Shown: one piece after another, positions 35,615 through 35,922 of the stretch
Layout of the letters: the number at the start of each line of letters is the position of its first letter
Numbering within the stretch: position 1 is the first letter of the stretch
Source: an uncultured archaeon
GTDB lineage: Archaea > Nanobdellota > Nanobdellia > Pacearchaeales > GW2011-AR1
Direction of reading: 5' to 3'
NCBI GenBank assembly: GCA_902385635.1
Contig: CABMGN010000006.1
Location: 1-35,922, forward strand
Length of the DNA: 35,922 nt
The notes under the pieces: generated by a model
Seen by the model: only the letters and a program-made list of their open reading frames with translations
Told to the model about the DNA's origin: nothing
Database searches by the model: none
Translations under genes and position numbers: made by a program

Positions 35615-35922
35615 TTAGTACCCGTACTTTTTGTATCTTTTTCTTTTATTTATTCTTATTAAAAGTAAAATAATAACTAGGATTATCAATGCAACAAGAA
35701 TAACATAAACCCACGGGCTTGCTTTTCCTTCAGCAGCTTCTCCAGCGTGTTCTGCGATCTCTCCACCAGCTTCTTTAATAACTTCTACAATCCCGGTTGG
35801 TTCTGTAGGGGGTGCTGTGGCAGCAGGAACAACATCATGTATTGTTTTAGCTAGAAGAGTTGCTTTACTGTTATTTATTGCAATTAGATTTAAGTAAAGA
35901 TCATAATAACCATCGCTGTTTA
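35615..35922 (-). CDS. partial C-terminus of a membrane-anchored surface protein
   Basis: Stop TAA (complement of 35615-35617); translation ...GKASPWVYVILVALIILVIILLLIRINKRKRYKKYGY; 5' end beyond window. Confidence 0.7.
   Translation of the reverse strand, partial: NSDGYYDLYLNLIAINNSKATLLAKTIHDVVPAATAPPTEPTGIVEVIKEAGGEIAEHAGEAAEGKASPWVYVILVALIILVIILLLIRINKRKRYKKYGY

Noticed and set aside
1-35922. CRISPR array, prophage, transposon or restriction/defence island
   Set aside because: No regularly spaced direct repeats, cas genes, integrase/transposase, terminase, capsid or restriction-modification motifs were recognisable in the translations.

Overview
AT-rich, densely packed archaeal chromosomal window, probably DPANN-like (Pacearchaeota/Woesearchaeota-type) judging from the archaeal TrpRS, archaeal ThrRS editing domain, archaeal Elp3, HtpX and many mostly leaderless genes with TATA-like boxes. 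It contains about 37 protein-coding genes, including one partial at the right edge and two small ORFs absent from the supplied track, plus one tRNA-Asp(GTC). I saw no CRISPR array, rRNA, IS element or integrase. Housekeeping content: cysS, thrS, trpS, elp3, adk, htpX, lemA, a circularly permuted GTPase, a DEAD-box RNA helicase, and an Lhr-like helicase with a metallophosphoesterase. The most interesting items are: (1) an AAA+ protein whose domain order and motifs look like a divergent bacterial DnaA; (2) a ThrRS with the archaeal editing domain, a YbaK/ProX-like second editing domain and the catalytic core in one chain; (3) a soluble GGEEF protein with intact diguanylate-cyclase and I-site motifs in an archaeon; (4) an in-frame MTA phosphorylase-APRT fusion; (5) a membrane receptor-like protein with a cytosolic class III cyclase-homology domain; (6) a short Ncs6/TtuA-like protein without the PP-loop; (7) a phage-tail-fibre-like adhesin with a G8 tract at its start codon; (8) a secreted lysozyme/SLT-like protein. 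All family calls come from reading motifs by eye; no search was run.
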